In this document: positions 26,197 to 33,917 of the stretch, piece by piece
How the letters are laid out: every line of letters begins with the position of its first letter
How positions within the stretch are numbered: the stretch's first letter is position 1
Origin: an uncultured Agromyces sp.
GTDB taxonomy: Bacteria > Actinomycetota > Actinomycetes > Actinomycetales > Microbacteriaceae
Length of the DNA: 64,000 nucleotides
Assembly: GCA_913053875.1 (NCBI GenBank)
Contig: CAJXGN010000010.1
Location: forward strand, 38,502 to 102,501
Direction of reading: 5' to 3'
Notes under the pieces: model-generated
What the model was told of the DNA's origin: nothing
Databases searched by the model: none
The model's input: only the letters and a program-made list of their open reading frames with translations
Made by a program: the position numbers and the translations under genes

Positions 26197-27161
26197 CCTC
26201 GTACTCCCACGCGTTCGACTGGGCCCGCCGCCACGTCGACGCGGGCACCCTGCCGGGCGCGGTCCTCGGCGTCGCGACGAGCGAGGGCGTGGTGGCGCTC
26301 GACGCGTTCGGCGACGCCGAGACCGGCGACCACTACCCGCTGTTCTCGATCACGAAGCCGCTCGTCGGCCTCGCCGCGCTGCGGCTCGTCGAGCAGGGGC
26401 GGCTCACGCTCGAGACGCCGCTGACCGATGCCGTGCCCGAGTTCGGCGCCGACCGCGCCGACGTGGTGCGCCTGCGGCACCTCGTGAGCCACACGGCGGG
26501 CATCCCCGAGCCGGCGCTCGACGTGCCCGGCGGGCTCCGGCCAGCGCTGCTCGCCCCCGGCCGCGACTTCGCTGCCGGTGCGATCTCGCGCTACTCGACC
26601 ATCGCCTACGAGGGCATCGCCGCGCTCATCGCGCACGCGGGCGGCGCGCCCTGGGAGCAGCAGGTGCTCGAGACGCTGGCGGCGGCGGATGCCACGGGCG
26701 TGACCTTCGACGTGGCGTCGACCCGGCACGCGCCGATCGAGTGCGCCGAGCAGGGCGTCGACTGGGAGCTCTTCGCGTCGCACCGGAACCCCGGCGCGGG
26801 CGCGTTCGCCCGCGCCGAGGACCTGCTCGCGGTCGCGGTGTCGCTGCTCCGGGACGACGGCAGGCTGGTGCATCCGCTCACGGGCGCCATGATGCGGCGC
26901 TCGCTCACCGACGACGTGCCGACCATCGACCCGTACCCGCCCGAGCGCGGCACGCACTGGGGATTCACCTGGTGCCTGCGCGACGCGGCACCCGCGGCCC
27001 TCGCGCGAGACGCGTTCGGGCACGGCGGCTGGGCGGGCACCGACTTCTGGCTGCACCCCGAGCACGACGTGGCGTTCGTGCTGCTCACGAACGTGGCCTC
27101 GTCGGGCCGGCTCGGGCTCAGCCTCGACGAGCTCGACAACGCGGTGGTCACGGCGCGCTGA
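26193..27161 (+). CDS. serine hydrolase of the beta-lactamase/class C esterase family
   Basis: This 322-residue protein has the penicillin-binding fold. Its nucleophile motif is SITK (52-55), a YST segment near residue 135 takes the place of the usual YxN, and the third motif is HGG in FGHGGWAGTDF. No signal peptide is present, so it acts in the cytosol as an esterase or amidase rather than as a cell-wall enzyme or antibiotic-resistance factor. It ends the rha operon. It is the third hydrolase in the island, and its substrate is unknown. Confidence 0.85.
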   Translation: MTSYSHAFDWARRHVDAGTLPGAVLGVATSEGVVALDAFGDAETGDHYPLFSITKPLVGLAALRLVEQGRLTLETPLTDAVPEFGADRADVVRLRHLVSHTAGIPEPALDVPGGLRPALLAPGRDFAAGAISRYSTIAYEGIAALIAHAGGAPWEQQVLETLAAADATGVTFDVASTRHAPIECAEQGVDWELFASHRNPGAGAFARAEDLLAVAVSLLRDDGRLVHPLTGAMMRRSLTDDVPTIDPYPPERGTHWGFTWCLRDAAPAALARDAFGHGGWAGTDFWLHPEHDVAFVLLTNVASSGRLGLSLDELDNAVVTAR

Positions 27162-27227
27162 GGCGCTCGGTGCGTCGCGCGGCGCCGGCTCGAGGCATCC
27201 GCCGCCCTACCGCCGGCCCCGATCGGG

Positions 27228-27896
27228 TCAGGTGCGCTCGGCGCGCGTCGGGTGATCGGCCGTGCGCCCGTGCACCGCGGTGTTGAGCTCCTCGGTGGTG
27301 AACGGCTCGGTCGGCATCGGCTGCGCCGCGTCCGACGCACGCAGGCCGTCGAGCGTGATGCGGCGGTAGCGGGCCAGGGCGACGCCCCGCTGCGGCTGCG
27401 GGAAGCGCAGCACGCTCGCCATCGCGAGCGGCAGCATGCCGAGGTCGGTGCCCGTGACGTCCGCACGCAGCGATCCCTCGTCGTGGGCGCGCGCCACGAA
27501 GCCCCTGACCGCCTCCTCCCAGCGCACGCCGGGGCGGTAGTCGGGGTCGAGCTCCGACATGCGGTGCAGCACCGCGGGGGTGGCCGGGTAGTCGACCAGG
27601 ATCGCGAGGTTGCCGTCGAGGAACGCGACCACCTGGTCCCAGCCCGAGTCGAGGTCGGCGAGCTCGGCCATCACGACGTCGATGCGCTCGGCGGCGCGAT
27701 CGTAGAGCGCACGGATCAGGTCGGCGTAGGTCGGGAAGCGGCGGTAGAGGGTGCCGATGCCCACGCCCGTGCGTTCGGCGAGTTCGTGCAGCGACGCGTC
27801 GATGCCGGCCTCGGCGAAGTATCGCTCGGCCTCGTCGAGGAGGCGTTCGCGGTTCAGTGCGGCATCGCGGCGCAGCGGTCGGGTAGGTGCTGACAC
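27228..27896 (-). CDS. TetR-family regulator
   Basis: This 222-residue TetR protein has a helix-turn-helix at about 30-55 (LAERTGVGIGTLYRRFPTYADLI) and a C-terminal helical ligand domain of the SbtR-like kind. It diverges from the NYN gene across 93 bp and converges with the rha operon. No good palindrome is visible in the gap. Its target is probably itself or a distant transporter. Confidence 0.88.
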   Translation of the reverse strand: MSAPTRPLRRDAALNRERLLDEAERYFAEAGIDASLHELAERTGVGIGTLYRRFPTYADLIRALYDRAAERIDVVMAELADLDSGWDQVVAFLDGNLAILVDYPATPAVLHRMSELDPDYRPGVRWEEAVRGFVARAHDEGSLRADVTGTDLGMLPLAMASVLRFPQPQRGVALARYRRITLDGLRASDAAQPMPTEPFTTEELNTAVHGRTADHPTRAERT

Positions 27897-27989
27897 ATCC
27901 TCAGTCTATTACCCGACAGGTGTCGAGCGTGTGACGACCACCGCGGGCGCGTAGGCTCGGGTCGAGCCCGCACGCGACGAAAGGCCTCC

Positions 27990-28955
27990 ATGCCCACCAC
28001 CGCGGAACCCCGCGTCGCCATCTACCTCGACTTCGACAACATCGTCATCTCGCGGTACGACCAGCTGCACGGCGACATGTCCTACCGGCGCGACACCGGC
28101 AGGCGCTCGTCGACCGCGAAGGCCGAGACCGCCAAGAAGCTCGAGGCCGCCACCGTCGACGTCGACGCCGTGCTCGACTTCGCCGCGACCTTCGGCACGA
28201 TCGCCGTCGCGCGCGCCTACGCCGACTGGTCGAACCCGATCAATGCCAGCTACCGCAGCCAGCTCATCGACCGAGCCGTCGACCTCGTGCAGCTCTTCCC
28301 CCTGTCGGCGACGAAGAACGGCGCCGACATCCGGCTCGCGGTCGACGCCGTGGAAGACCTCTTCCGTCTGGACGACCTCACCCACGTGGTGATCGTCGCC
28401 GGCGACTCCGACTACGTCGCGCTCGCGCAGCGCTGCAAGCGCCTCAGCCGCTACGTCGTCGGCATCGGCGTCGCGGGCGGCACGAGCCGCGCGCTGACGG
28501 CCGCGTGCGACGAGTTCGCCGACTACGACGCGCTGCTCCAGACCGACGCCGACGTCGACGAGGACGAACGGGCGGCCGAGGAGGAGGCAGCGGCGGCGAA
28601 GACGTCGAAGGGGGCGAAGGATGCCTCGGGCGGCACGGGCAACGGCCGGAAGAAGGGCGCCGCATCGTCGGGGGACGACGACTCCGGGGCATCCGACGCC
28701 GAATCGACCCCGTCGACCCGCAACCCGGGCCGCCTGCTGATCAAGGCGCTCGAACTGCTGCGCGCGAAGAACGACGAGGAGTGGCAGCCGTCGGGCGCGG
28801 TGAAGAACCAGATGCTGCGCATGGACCCCGGTTTCCAGGAGCGACGGCTCGGCTTCGGGTCGTTCACCGACTTCCTGAAGTCGCGCGGCGGCGTGGTCGA
28901 GCTCGACGAGACGACCGGCCAGAACCGGGTGCGCATCCGGCCGCGCAAGGGCTGA
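27990..28955 (+). CDS. NYN-domain ribonuclease-like protein with C-terminal LOTUS (OST-HTH) domain
   Basis: This 321-residue protein has a PIN-like NYN/LabA domain (about 8-180) with acidic metal residues in YLDFDN, GADIRLAVD and VAGDSDYVAL. A disordered Glu/Ala/Lys/Ser linker (about 185-245) precedes a LOTUS winged helix (about 250-320; LLIKALELL, GSFTDFLKSRGGVVEL). This pairing suggests RNA binding and cleavage; the cellular role is not known. It is monocistronic. Confidence 0.88.
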   Translation: MPTTAEPRVAIYLDFDNIVISRYDQLHGDMSYRRDTGRRSSTAKAETAKKLEAATVDVDAVLDFAATFGTIAVARAYADWSNPINASYRSQLIDRAVDLVQLFPLSATKNGADIRLAVDAVEDLFRLDDLTHVVIVAGDSDYVALAQRCKRLSRYVVGIGVAGGTSRALTAACDEFADYDALLQTDADVDEDERAAEEEAAAAKTSKGAKDASGGTGNGRKKGAASSGDDDSGASDAESTPSTRNPGRLLIKALELLRAKNDEEWQPSGAVKNQMLRMDPGFQERRLGFGSFTDFLKSRGGVVELDETTGQNRVRIRPRKG

Positions 28956-28995
28956 GCGCGGGCCGCACCGCCGACGACTGCGGGAGAATGGCCGG

Positions 28996-29916
28996 GTGAC
29001 CGACGCCGACCTCACCGTGACCGTGCCCGACGCCACCCTGCGCGATGCGCTGGGCCCGCTGCCCGAGGGGGTGCGGGTGCTCGAGTGGGACTTCACCGGG
29101 CCGCCCCCGGCGGACGGCCTCGACCTCGTCGTGCCCCCGTACATGGGCGGCAACGCGGTGCTCGCCGCGCTCGACGGGGTGCCCGTGCGCCTCGTGCAGA
29201 GCCAGTCGATCGGCTACGACGGGGTCGCCGACCTGCTGCCGGCCGGTCACGTGTTCGCCAACGCGACGACCGTGCACGAGACCTCGACCGCCGAGCTCGC
29301 GCTGGCGCTCGTGCTCGCCGCGCAGCGCGGCATCCCACGGTTCGTGCGGGCCGCCGACGAGGGCCGCTGGGCGCCGGTCGCCCTGCCGAGCCTCGCCGAC
29401 CGGCGCGTGCTGCTCGTGGGCTACGGCGGGGTCGGCGTCGCCATCGAGGACCGCCTGCTGCCGTTCGAGACACGGGTCACGCGCGTCGCGAGCCGCGCGC
29501 GGGAGACCGACCGCGGCTACGTGCACGGCATCGACGACCTGCCCGAGCTGCTGCCCGACGCCGAGATCGTCATCGTCGGGCTGCCGCTGTCGGATGCGAC
29601 GCGGGGCCTCGTCGACGACGCGTTCCTCAGCGCGCTGCCCGACGACGCGCTCGTCGTGAACGTCGGGCGAGGGCCGGTCGCCGACACCGACGCGATCCTC
29701 GCGCACGCGGGCCGGCTGCGCTTCGCGCTCGACGTCGTCGACCCGGAGCCGCTGCCCGACGGGCATCCACTCTTCGCTTCCCCCGACGTGCTGGTCAGCC
29801 CGCACGTCGGCGGCGCGTCGAGCGCGATGCTGCCCCGCATGGCCGCGCTCGTGCGCCGCCAGGTGGCCCACCTCCTCGCGGGCGAGGAGCCCGAGAACGT
29901 GGTGCTGCGCACCTGA
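28996..29916 (+). CDS. D-isomer-specific 2-hydroxyacid dehydrogenase
   Basis: This 306-residue NAD(P)-dependent enzyme reduces 2-keto acids or oxidises D-2-hydroxy acids. It has the nucleotide motif VGYGGVGVAIEDRL, the catalytic Arg in VNVGRGPV, a Glu in DVVDPEPLP and the His in SPHVGGAS. The first dinucleotide glycine pattern is GYGGVG rather than the common GxGxxG, a slight variation. The GTG start at 28996 follows GGGAGA. The substrate is not assignable. Confidence 0.88.
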   Translation: MTDADLTVTVPDATLRDALGPLPEGVRVLEWDFTGPPPADGLDLVVPPYMGGNAVLAALDGVPVRLVQSQSIGYDGVADLLPAGHVFANATTVHETSTAELALALVLAAQRGIPRFVRAADEGRWAPVALPSLADRRVLLVGYGGVGVAIEDRLLPFETRVTRVASRARETDRGYVHGIDDLPELLPDAEIVIVGLPLSDATRGLVDDAFLSALPDDALVVNVGRGPVADTDAILAHAGRLRFALDVVDPEPLPDGHPLFASPDVLVSPHVGGASSAMLPRMAALVRRQVAHLLAGEEPENVVLRT

Positions 29917-30019
29917 CGGTGCTCCCCTCCGTCTCCGCCCAGGATGCGACCCGTGCAGACCGTCCGCGCGTTCGTGAGCACCTCGATCACATGTCGTGCG
30001 CCGCTGGAAGCATTGCGGT

Positions 30020-30595
30020 GTGGTCACTGCATTCATCGACGAGTCCCAGCTCGGTGGAACGGGAAGTGGGCTGAGGTTCATGCTGACCGCCACCATCCCG
30101 TTCTCCGCTGACTGCGACCCGATGCGGGAGGAGCTGTTGCGGCTGCTCCCCAAGAACCGAAGCAAGCTCCACTGGAACGAGTCGGTCGGCTCCGCTCGAC
30201 GCGAGCTGATCGACACGATCGGCCGACTCGACCTCATGCATTGGGTCGTCTACCAGGACTCGACGGCAGGCGAGAGCCCGGAGCGGGTGAGGCGGAGCTG
30301 CATCGAGATGCTCGCCTGGGAGCTGCAGGGCCTCCAGTTCGTGGATTCCGCACTGTTCGAGTCACGCGGCCCCACCGACGACAACCGCGACCGCCGGATG
30401 TTCGACGCCTTGCGATCGCGCAGGGTGCTGCAGTCGCCACTGAAGGTCGATCACCTGCCGGGCCCCGAGGAAGCGATGCTCTGGATTCCCGACGCCGTGA
30501 GCGGAGCAGTCAACGAACGCGACCGTGGGGACAAGTCGTACTTCGAGACCTTGCGGCATCAGATCCAGCTGGTCCCCACGAACAAGGGCTACTGA
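30020..30595 (+). CDS. DUF3800-like hypothetical protein
   Basis: This 191-residue protein begins VVTAFIDESQ, the acidic opening of DUF3800 proteins, and continues with LHWNES, LMHWVVYQDS and a conserved-looking Arg/Lys-rich C-terminus. The GTG at 30020 has TGGAAG upstream; a GTG at 29996 is also in frame. Its codon use is less strongly GC3-biased than its neighbours and it includes many CTC/TTC/TGC and A-ending codons, suggesting a more recent arrival. DUF3800 genes often travel in accessory regions. It stands alone. Confidence 0.65.
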   Translation: MVTAFIDESQLGGTGSGLRFMLTATIPFSADCDPMREELLRLLPKNRSKLHWNESVGSARRELIDTIGRLDLMHWVVYQDSTAGESPERVRRSCIEMLAWELQGLQFVDSALFESRGPTDDNRDRRMFDALRSRRVLQSPLKVDHLPGPEEAMLWIPDAVSGAVNERDRGDKSYFETLRHQIQLVPTNKGY

Positions 30596-30744
30596 CAGCG
30601 CGAAGCCCGGGCCCCGCAATCGGCAGGAACTCCCGGGCTCACTTCCAGACTCACCGCGATGATCTGGCCTCGCGGCAACTCTACTGCGCACCCGCGTCGC
30701 CCGGCAACTGAGTACCGAGCCCCTGACGCAACCGATGCTGGCTG

Positions 30745-30778
30745 TGGTCTGACCTCGGATGCTACTCTGGTCGGACCA
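30745..30778. promoter_or_regulatory. FadR/LldR-type operators before the second GntR gene
   Basis: TGGTCGGACCA (30768-30778) is a perfect TGGTC-N-GACCA palindrome of the FadR subfamily, and TGGTCTGACC (30745-30754) is a second near-copy. A possible -10, TACTCT (30763-30768), lies between them, so autoregulation is likely. The 199-bp gap 30596-30794 holds nothing else. Confidence 0.65.
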
Positions 30779-30794
30779 CACCCGAGGAGCACCA

Positions 30795-31607
30795 GTGACG
30801 ACGACGCCCGGCACCCCGCCAGAGACGGAATCGCCGCGCGCCTGGAAGACCGTGCTCGAGCACGTCGAGCGCGCACTCCTCGACGGATCGCTCCAGCCCG
30901 GCGACCGGCTCCCCGGCGAGCGCCAGCTCTCGACCGACCTCGGCGTCGGCCGATCGAGCGTGCGCGAGGCGTTCCGCGTGCTCGAGGTGCTCGGACTCAT
31001 CCGCACCCGCTCCGGCTCGGGCCCGAACGCCGGCGCGATCATCGTCGCCACCCCGCGCGGCGGCATGTCGGCGCTCATGCGCCTGCAGGTCGCGGCACAG
31101 GGCTTCCCGGTCGACGACGTCGTGCGCGCGAGGCTGCTGCTCGAGGCATCCGTCGCCGCCGAGCTCGCCGCCGCGGTGCACGACCACGACCTCGCCGACG
31201 CGCTCCAGCTGCTCGACGCGATGGAGCCGCCCGGGCTCGACCCCGATGAGTTCCTCGTGCTCGACGCGCAGTTCCACGTGGCGTTGGCCGAGGCATCCGG
31301 CAACCAGGTCATCACCGCGATGATGGCCGGGCTGCGCAGCGCGATCGAGGGGTACGTGCTCGAGGGCGTGCCGCACATCCGCGACTGGGGCGCGACCGCC
31401 GACCGGCTGCGGCACGAGCACCGCGAGATCCTGCACGCCATCGAGCGCGGCGACTCGGCCGACGCTGAGGCGCGCATCCGCGACCACATCACCGGGTACT
31501 ACGCGGAGTCCCTGCTCCCGACGCCCGCCCAGAACTCCCCCGCCCCGACCCCCGACCCCGACTCGGGCCGCGAGTCGTCACGAACTGTCGCTTCGCCCAC
31601 GCGATAG
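30795..31607 (+). CDS. GntR/FadR-family regulator, probable LldR
   Basis: This 270-residue regulator has a winged helix (about 15-80; RLPGERQLSTDLGVGRSSVREAFRVLE) and an FCD ligand domain with DAQFHVALAEASGN and HREILHAI. The C-terminal 30 residues are Pro/Ser-rich. GAGGAG precedes the GTG at 30795; an earlier ATG would put the operator inside the gene. It is followed 52 bp later by the L-lactate dehydrogenase gene, so a lactate-responsive LldR role is likely. Confidence 0.85.
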   Translation: MTTTPGTPPETESPRAWKTVLEHVERALLDGSLQPGDRLPGERQLSTDLGVGRSSVREAFRVLEVLGLIRTRSGSGPNAGAIIVATPRGGMSALMRLQVAAQGFPVDDVVRARLLLEASVAAELAAAVHDHDLADALQLLDAMEPPGLDPDEFLVLDAQFHVALAEASGNQVITAMMAGLRSAIEGYVLEGVPHIRDWGATADRLRHEHREILHAIERGDSADAEARIRDHITGYYAESLLPTPAQNSPAPTPDPDSGRESSRTVASPTR

Positions 31608-31659
31608 CGACACGTCATGACGACGCGGCGACCGGGCACGCACAGATAGGAAGACGCAC

Positions 31660-33180
31660 ATGGTGCAGCGACAGATGCCGAACCCCAAGGAGCTCGCGCA
31701 GCTCATGCGGTTCAAGGCCCCGACCCTGAACCCCACCGACCGCCGGCTCGACGCCGCGCTCACGATCGCCGACCTGCGCGCGATCGCGAAGCGCCGCACC
31801 CCGAAGGCGCCGTTCGACTACACCGAGGGCGCCGCCGAGGGCGAGCTGTCGCTGGCGCGCGCCCGCCAGGCGTTCCAGGACGTCGAGTTCCACCCGTCGA
31901 TCCTGCGCAACGTGCCGGTCGTCGACACGAGCCGCGAGGTGCTCGGCGAGCGCAGCGCCCTGCCGTTCGGCATCGCGCCGACGGGATTCACGCGCCTCAT
32001 GCAGACCGAGGGCGAGGAGGCGGGCGCCGGTGCCGCGGGCGCCGCGGGCATCCCGTTCACCCTGTCGACGCTCGGCACCACCTCGATCGAGGGCGTGAAG
32101 GCCGCCAACCCGAACGGCCGCAACTGGTTCCAGCTGTACGTGATGCGCCAGCGCGAGATCTCGTACGGCCTCGTGCACCGCGCCGCCGCCGCGGGCTTCG
32201 ACACGCTGTTCTTCACGGTCGACACCCCGGTCGCCGGCGCCCGCCTGCGCGACAAGCGCAACGGCTTCTCGATCCCGCCGCAGCTCACGCTCGGCACCGT
32301 GATCAACGCCATCCCCCGCCCGGCGTGGTGGATCAACTTCCTCACCACCCCGCCGCTCGAGTTCGCGTCGCTGTCGTCGACCGGCGGCACCGTCGGCGAG
32401 CTGCTCGACTCGGCCATGGACCCGACGATCTCGTTCGACGACCTCGACGTGATCCGCGAGATGTGGCCCGGCAAGATCGTCGTGAAGGGCGTGCAGACCG
32501 TCGAGGACGCCAAGCTCCTCGCGGGCCGCGGCGTCGACGGCATCGTGCTCTCGAACCACGGCGGTCGCCAGCTCGACCGCGCGCCGATCCCGTTCCACCT
32601 CCTCCCCGACGTCGTGCGCGAGGTCGGCGACGACATGGAGGTGCACCTCGACACGGGCATCATGAACGGCGCCGACATCGTCGCCTCGATCGCCCTCGGC
32701 GCCCGCTTCACGCTCATCGGCCGCGCATACCTCTACGGCCTCATGGCCGGCGGCCGCCGCGGCGTCGACAAGACCATCTCGATCCTCCGCACCGAGATCC
32801 AGCGCACCATGAAGCTGCTCGAGGTCTCGACGCTCGACGAGCTCGGCCCGCAGCACGTGACCCAGCTGTCGCGCCTGGTGCCGGTGGCCAAGACGGTAAC
32901 GGATGCCGCTGAGCTGGCGTCTGCGTCGAAGCCCGCGACCGTGCGGGCGAACCGGTCGACGGGTGGCGCAGCGAAGACGGGTGCCGCGAAGACCGCGGCG
33001 GCGAAGTCGGGCGGTGCGAAGACCACCGCGGCGAAGTCCTCCGCGGCGAAGCGGGCGACCGGCACGCGTTCGGCCGCGACGAAGTCCTCGAGCGCCGGCG
33101 CACGCACGGCGAAGCAGGCGACCGCGTCGACCGGTTCCGGCTCCGGCTCGACGCCCGCGACGGACGAGCAGACCTCCTAG
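31660..33180 (+). CDS. lldD: FMN-dependent L-lactate dehydrogenase with histone-H1-like tail
   Basis: This 506-residue protein has an alpha-hydroxyacid dehydrogenase domain (about 1-405). Active-site residues lie in [43 protein letters not shown], the Lys of IVVKGVQ, and [12 protein letters not shown] with the catalytic His. It oxidises L-lactate to pyruvate, feeding electrons to the respiratory chain. From about 415 to 506 follows a low-complexity tail of Ala, Lys, Thr and Ser (repeats like [14 protein letters not shown]), far beyond the usual 380-410 residues. It may bind nucleic acid, membrane phosphates or be modified. Lactate from RhaD is a ready substrate. Confidence 0.92.
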   Translation: MVQRQMPNPKELAQLMRFKAPTLNPTDRRLDAALTIADLRAIAKRRTPKAPFDYTEGAAEGELSLARARQAFQDVEFHPSILRNVPVVDTSREVLGERSALPFGIAPTGFTRLMQTEGEEAGAGAAGAAGIPFTLSTLGTTSIEGVKAANPNGRNWFQLYVMRQREISYGLVHRAAAAGFDTLFFTVDTPVAGARLRDKRNGFSIPPQLTLGTVINAIPRPAWWINFLTTPPLEFASLSSTGGTVGELLDSAMDPTISFDDLDVIREMWPGKIVVKGVQTVEDAKLLAGRGVDGIVLSNHGGRQLDRAPIPFHLLPDVVREVGDDMEVHLDTGIMNGADIVASIALGARFTLIGRAYLYGLMAGGRRGVDKTISILRTEIQRTMKLLEVSTLDELGPQHVTQLSRLVPVAKTVTDAAELASASKPATVRANRSTGGAAKTGAAKTAAAKSGGAKTTAAKSSAAKRATGTRSAATKSSSAGARTAKQATASTGSGSGSTPATDEQTS

Positions 33181-33190
33181 GCGGGCTCGG

Positions 33191-33237
33191 GCTCGCGGGC
33201 CGGCCGGATGCCCCCTGGCGTCACTCGGCCCGCGAGC
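33191..33237. terminator. 11-bp stem between convergent lldD and basic-protein genes
   Basis: GCTCGCGGGCC (33191-33201) and GGCCCGCGAGC (33227-33237) are exact complements with a 25-nt loop. The right arm lies inside the last codons of the minus-strand gene. It would terminate lldD transcripts and perhaps the opposing one. Confidence 0.45.
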
Positions 33238-33745
33238 TCGACCGGGCCGCGAGCGACGCGGTCGTCACCGAGAGCGACGCCGCGCTCGCCATCTTCTGCA
33301 CGGCCTTCAGCTGCTTGCGCCGCTGCTTGATCGCCTTGCGCTTCATCGCGGCGTTCTTCTTCTGGATGCGTCGCGCGGCGCGCGTCGTGCGACGCTCGGC
33401 GCGATCGGCGGACCGCTCGACGCGGCGCTTCGCCTTGCGCGCGGACCGGGTCGCGCGCCCGGGCGCCCGCTTCGCCTCGCGGCGTACTCCGCTGGCGACG
33501 TCCTGCGCGCGGGCGACGGCCGCGTCGACCTTGCGGCCCGCCTTCCGTGGCAGCGACGCGGCGAACGCGGACGCCTCGCGGGCGGCCCGCACCGTCTGGT
33601 CGGCCGCATCGGCCGCTTCGCGCCGCGCCCGCTTCGTCGCCTGCGCGGTGCGCTCGGCCGCGGCCCGCGCCTTCCGCGTCGAGGACGCGCGCTTCGCCTT
33701 CGCGCGCTTGGACACGCGTTCGCGGGTGCTCTTCGAGCCGGCCAT
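33221..33745 (-). CDS. very basic Ala/Arg/Lys-rich protein, histone-like
   Basis: This 174-residue protein has Ala, Arg and Lys as most residues. It alternates SKRAKAKRASSTRKARAAAE-like stretches with short amphipathic helices (DAADQTVRAAREASAFAASL) and ends in a neutral Ser/Ala tail. GGAGGGGAG precedes the ATG at 33745, and third positions are GC-rich, supporting a real gene. No family is recognised; a DNA- or RNA-compacting role is a guess from composition. The facing gene, lldD, ends in a similar Lys/Ala tail. Confidence 0.65.
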   Translation of the reverse strand: MAGSKSTRERVSKRAKAKRASSTRKARAAAERTAQATKRARREAADAADQTVRAAREASAFAASLPRKAGRKVDAAVARAQDVASGVRREAKRAPGRATRSARKAKRRVERSADRAERRTTRAARRIQKKNAAMKRKAIKQRRKQLKAVQKMASAASLSVTTASLAARSSSRAE

Positions 33746-33917
33746 CCTGCTCCCCTCCCCCGCACGCGCGGGTGCCGTGCCTGCCGTTCCAGTCTGGCAC
33801 CGCGGCGGCCCGCTGGCCACGGGGTGCCGCCGCCTGGCGCGTTCAGCCCCCTGAACGCGGGTGGAATCGCACCGCCCCGCGCCGCTAGCGTGAGGCAAGC
33901 GCGTGGAGGGTGGTGGC

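Noticed and set aside
29917..30794. Mobile element around the DUF3800-like gene
   Set aside because: No transposase, integrase, terminal inverted repeats, target duplications or tRNA gene is visible nearby.
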